This document shows positions 5,547 to 5,683 of a stretch of DNA of 5,683 bases, one piece after another. Below the pieces are notes generated by a model. That model did not search any database and was not told where the DNA came from. It saw only the letters and a list, made by a program, of their open reading frames with translations. How positions within the stretch are numbered: position 1 is the first letter of the stretch; the number at the start of each line of letters is the position of its first letter. Source of the stretch: an uncultured Gemmatimonadota bacterium (lineage in GTDB: Bacteria; Gemmatimonadota; Gemmatimonadetes; Gemmatimonadales; Gemmatimonadaceae); contig CAMPKM010000221.1 in the NCBI GenBank assembly GCA_946887155.1, positions 1-5,683 of the forward strand, given 5' to 3'. A program made the position numbers and the translations under genes.

Positions 5547-5683
5547 TTACGTCGAACCAGCCCGCTCTTCCGTGACGGACCGCATGCCATCGCGCCTGAA
5601 GCCCGGTCCGTCGAGCGCCCTCTGCAGTGATTGGCCAGGCGTGACGCGCGACGATCGCTTGAACGCGCGCGTGAAGTGACTCT
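5547..5683 (-). CDS. AraC-family transcriptional regulator, C-terminal fragment (cut by window edge)
   Basis: The minus strand from the right edge reads SHFTRAFKRSSRVTPGQ, then a 28-residue tail ending in TAA at 5549-5547. The SHFxRxFKRxxxVTPGQ pattern is the end of the second helix-turn-helix of AraC/XylS regulators (usual form FxxxFKxxxGxTPxxYR); Arg replaces the common Gly before VTP, and Ser-Leu follows PGQ where Tyr/Trp-Arg is usual. The tail after the domain (QRALDGPGFRRDGM and so on) is rich in Arg and Gly and is longer than in many family members. About 45 codons are inside the window; the N-terminal effector domain lies outside, so the inducer cannot be inferred. The gene ends 51 nt before the SGNH lipoprotein start on the same strand, so it may control or be co-transcribed with it. 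Confidence 0.8.
   Translation of the reverse strand, partial: SHFTRAFKRSSRVTPGQSLQRALDGPGFRRDGMRSVTEERAGST

Noticed and set aside
1..5683. A multi-gene defence, CRISPR, toxin-antitoxin or biosynthetic system
   Set aside because: No nuclease, polymerase, ATPase, toxin or assembly-line enzyme is encoded and no spaced direct repeats are present; the RHH-like tail on the VOC protein has no adjacent toxin-like gene.

Overview
The window is ordinary-looking, GC-rich (roughly 60-65 % by eye) bacterial chromosome, densely packed with short intergenic gaps. No rRNA, tRNA, CRISPR array, insertion sequence or phage gene is visible. The gene mix (a long ankyrin-repeat protein with a 'PSLEQLRKRAKDLL' N-terminal module, a DoxX membrane protein, SGNH hydrolase lipoprotein, VOC proteins and a family I pyrophosphatase with a 'HPWHGL' N-terminus) and the promoter style suggest a soil-type phylum such as Gemmatimonadota or a relative. 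That placement is inference and only moderately secure.

Layout: (1) 1-156, upstream region ending in a strong Shine-Dalgarno; (2) 157-2046 (+), a cytoplasmic ankyrin-repeat protein; (3) 2074-2514 (-), a small VOC/bleomycin-resistance-like protein convergent with it; (4) 2515-2645, a divergent promoter region; (5) 2646-3278 (+), inorganic pyrophosphatase, overlapping by ATGA with (6) 3275-3922 (+), a VOC protein that carries an extra C-terminal segment resembling a ribbon-helix-helix unit; (7) 3955-4458 (+), a DoxX-family four-helix membrane protein, followed after 10 nt by (8) 4469-4669 (+), a 66-residue protein of unknown function; (9) 4679-4727, a strong imperfect hairpin between convergent genes, probably a terminator and/or a dispersed REP-like palindrome; (10) 4740-5495 (-), an SGNH/GDSL hydrolase lipoprotein; (11) 5547-5683 (-), the C-terminal end of an AraC-family regulator cut by the window edge.

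The genes do not form one obvious pathway. Pyrophosphatase is housekeeping, and the coupled VOC protein is co-expressed with it by overlap. The DoxX protein and the small protein look like a two-gene unit. The AraC fragment lies just upstream of the lipoprotein gene on the same strand. The most notable pattern is regulatory: four genes that lack a Shine-Dalgarno all have a TANNNT hexamer ending 5-8 nt before the ATG, which is the signature of leaderless transcripts, while the ankyrin gene and the coupled VOC gene have Shine-Dalgarno sites. I did not find a convincing new defence, mobile or biosynthetic system here.
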